This document shows, in pieces, positions 6,570 to 8,280 of a DNA stretch of 8,280 bases. Each line of letters starts with the position of its first letter. Position 1 is the stretch's first letter. Origin of the DNA: JALTBU01 sp964410645 (GTDB taxonomy: Bacteria > Campylobacterota > Campylobacteria > Campylobacterales > Nautiliaceae); the NCBI GenBank assembly GCA_964410645.1, contig CAYPHV010000046.1:1-8280 (forward strand). Reading direction: 5' to 3'. Below the pieces are notes generated by a model. That model ran no database searches, was not told the origin of the DNA, and saw only the letters and a program-made list of their open reading frames with translations. The position numbers and the translations under genes were made by a program.

Positions 6570-8211
6570 TATTTTCCTTTTCCAAGTAATCTTTAAATAG
6601 TAATTTTGCTTTGCATTCGGGACAGCAATATATTGATTTTTTCTTAAGATCGTCTGTAAATACAGGTAAAAGCTGAGCTGCGATTCTTGCGATGGCTTTT
6701 TTGGGGGCGAAAGGTTTTCCGCACATTATGCAACAAAAAGGTTCATCTTTTGCCATTAGTTTTTGACCGAAATAAGTCGGATTTAATTCAAGTTTGTCGT
6801 AAATTACTTTTATGCATTTTTCTGGACATGCAACTTCGCAATATCCACAATTAGTGCAAACAGATGCATCAAACTTGAGTTCTCCGTTGTCAAATGCCTT
6901 CAAAGCTCCCGCATTGCATACTCCAGCGCATGCCATACATAAAGTACATTTGCTTTCATCTATTTTGATTGACCCGTAATGTATGTATTTGTTTTCACTT
7001 AAATCTATAACCCCTAAATCTTCATGGCCTACCAAGCGAGAAAGTCTTAAAGCAAAAATTTCTCTTTTTGTTCTGTTTGCTTCATTTATTGTGTAATGAG
7101 AATTTTCGATAAAATCAGCTTTTTCAATAGCATTTTTAAGCTCATTTTCGTTTGTGGCGACAAAAATCATTTTTTTATTATATTTTCTATTGGCAATTTC
7201 GTTTAATAATCTTATAGCTTCATTTTCACCTTTTGAAATAGCATCTGAATAAAAAATTATCTGGGATGAACTTTCTTGAAAAAGTGTTAGAAAATGTGAT
7301 TCATCTAAAAATTTTCTGCCTTCAACTGCCAAAGGAAATATGTTTTCTTTCAGTTCTATATTAAGATTTTCTATTAAATTTTCCGCTATTATCAAAGGTA
7401 TTTTTTTGTTGAAATATCTTGATATTTGATAAAAAATGTCTCTTGGAAGCAATGAAAAATCAAGAGCGCCGCTTGGGCATACAGATACACATCCTCCGCA
7501 TCCGTCGCAATCCGTATGAGAAAAAACAAGTTCGAATTTGTCGTTTTTGGTAATAGCGTTTGTAGGGCAAACATCGACACAGTTTGTACATGTTTCTTTT
7601 AATACTCTTTTATGAAATTGGCATATATTTTGATCATAGGTTATACAGTTTTTATATTTATATGTGCCTATTCTTCTTTTTAAAATTTCTAATGTTTTTG
7701 GTATTCCTATTTGTGCAGGGTCTATTATTCCTGTTTGTAAATATGCTTTTTGCGGTGCATTAAACCAAATAGCCTGGTCGACTTCCAATTTTACAGATTG
7801 GTCTTTATTGATAGTAAAAGTTAAATTTCCGATAGTTCCTTTTATGTCTTCTATCCATTCCGGAAGTGAATAATAAACATCAAAGTCATTAAACTCAGGC
7901 AATTCCTGAATCTCTTTTTGAGAACCTATTATTAATAATCTGTTATTGACTTCTTTTTGATATTCATTATATTTTGCATTTTCATATATATATTCTCTAA
8001 TTTTGTATAATAAGGAAATATTTTCTATTTTTTTGGGTATGTTGTCTTTTGAATTTTTTATGTAAAAGTTAATTTCAGGGGCATATATTACAGGATTTAA
8101 TAATTTGTTATTTGCTATAAAAGACTTTTCGTTTGTATTATTTAGAACTGTTATTTCATCTTTCAAAGGGAAATCGAGTTCTTTTTCAGGGTAAAAGGCG
8201 TAATCAATCAT
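6562..8211 (-). CDS. Four-cluster polyferredoxin with C-terminal CxxC/CxxC module
   Basis: A 549-residue protein without signal peptide or membrane segment, so probably cytoplasmic. Residues 1-185 have no motif I recognise. Ferredoxin cysteines follow: Cys208/211/215 with an upstream Cys (189 or 197), Cys235/238/241/245, then after about 175 cysteine-free residues Cys422/425/428/432 and Cys452/455/458/462. This gives four likely [4Fe-4S] clusters in two pairs. The C-terminus adds Cys494/Cys497 and Cys530/Cys533, a zinc-ribbon-like or rubredoxin-like pair. It is the first gene of the operon, with AAAGG upstream of the start at 8211. Context suggests electron delivery during maturation, or a cytoplasmic electron path linked to formate metabolism; neither is shown. 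Related proteins occur beside fdh genes in Campylobacterota, but I cannot name a characterised one. Confidence 0.8.
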   Translation of the reverse strand: MIDYAFYPEKELDFPLKDEITVLNNTNEKSFIANNKLLNPVIYAPEINFYIKNSKDNIPKKIENISLLYKIREYIYENAKYNEYQKEVNNRLLIIGSQKEIQELPEFNDFDVYYSLPEWIEDIKGTIGNLTFTINKDQSVKLEVDQAIWFNAPQKAYLQTGIIDPAQIGIPKTLEILKRRIGTYKYKNCITYDQNICQFHKRVLKETCTNCVDVCPTNAITKNDKFELVFSHTDCDGCGGCVSVCPSGALDFSLLPRDIFYQISRYFNKKIPLIIAENLIENLNIELKENIFPLAVEGRKFLDESHFLTLFQESSSQIIFYSDAISKGENEAIRLLNEIANRKYNKKMIFVATNENELKNAIEKADFIENSHYTINEANRTKREIFALRLSRLVGHEDLGVIDLSENKYIHYGSIKIDESKCTLCMACAGVCNAGALKAFDNGELKFDASVCTNCGYCEVACPEKCIKVIYDKLELNPTYFGQKLMAKDEPFCCIMCGKPFAPKKAIARIAAQLLPVFTDDLKKKSIYCCPECKAKLLFKDYLEKENNE

Positions 8212-8237
8212 TATTTAACCTTTAATTAATTTTTATA

Positions 8238-8243
8238 ATTATA
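8238..8243 (-). promoter_or_regulatory. Candidate -10 element for the fdh operon
   Basis: TATAAT on the minus strand lies 26 bases before the first ATG, in an A/T-rich stretch. No -35 hexamer is recognisable, which is normal for Campylobacterota sigma-70 promoters. In such AT-rich DNA a chance TATAAT is quite possible. Confidence 0.5.
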
Positions 8244-8254
8244 ATACGAATTTA

Positions 8255-8271
8255 CTTAAAGTTAGCTTAAA
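8255..8271 (-). repeat. TTTAAG direct repeat with 11-bp period upstream of the fdh operon
   Basis: Two perfect TTTAAG hexamers (8271-8266 and 8260-8255) separated by five bases lie 11 to 28 bases upstream of the candidate -10. This is the region where direct-repeat-binding response regulators of the OmpR/PhoB family act. A chance match is possible in AT-rich DNA, and the window ends before further copies could be seen. Confidence 0.35.
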
Positions 8272-8280
8272 TAGTAAATA

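Noticed and set aside
1..8280. CRISPR arrays, tRNA or rRNA genes, insertion sequences, prophage or toxin-antitoxin modules.
   Set aside because: No regular repeat-spacer pattern, RNA-gene signature, transposase or recombinase motif was seen; the window is a compact metabolic operon.

Overview
The window is AT-rich, about two-thirds A+T, and every supported gene lies on the minus strand, so it reads from right (8280) to left (1). The protein content is a periplasm-facing selenocysteine formate dehydrogenase with its accessory genes, followed by a WtpA-type tungstate/molybdate-binding protein. Gene order, subunit sizes and codon bias point to Campylobacterota (the former Epsilonproteobacteria). 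The WtpA-type transporter protein and very low GC would suit an anaerobic, vent-type lineage such as Nautiliales, but that placement is inference.

Layout in transcription order: a promoter-like AT-rich segment (8212-8280); a 549-residue four-cluster ferredoxin with a C-terminal CxxC/CxxC module; a TorD-family chaperone overlapping it by 8 bases; a 72-base gap holding two mutually exclusive hairpins; a 64-residue Tat-signal protein of the formate dehydrogenase region; fdhA (942 residues, reading through an in-frame UGA as selenocysteine with a SECIS hairpin just after it); fdhB; fdhC; and an intrinsic terminator overlapping the fdhC stop. After the terminator comes wtpA, which appears to be a separate unit, and then the first three codons of another gene running off the left edge.

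How the genes work together: FdhA oxidises formate at a Mo/W-bis-pterin and selenocysteine site, FdhB carries electrons through four iron-sulphur clusters, and FdhC (di-haem b type) passes them to quinone in the membrane. The chaperone, the small Tat protein and the polyferredoxin are probably maturation or electron-transfer helpers. WtpA supplies tungstate or molybdate for the cofactor.

The least expected signals are non-coding. Four copies of a dyad (TATGC-N7-GCATA type) sit in the leaders of wtpA and of the next gene, which suggests a shared operator for a metal-uptake regulon. The alternative-pairing element lies between the chaperone gene and the structural genes.
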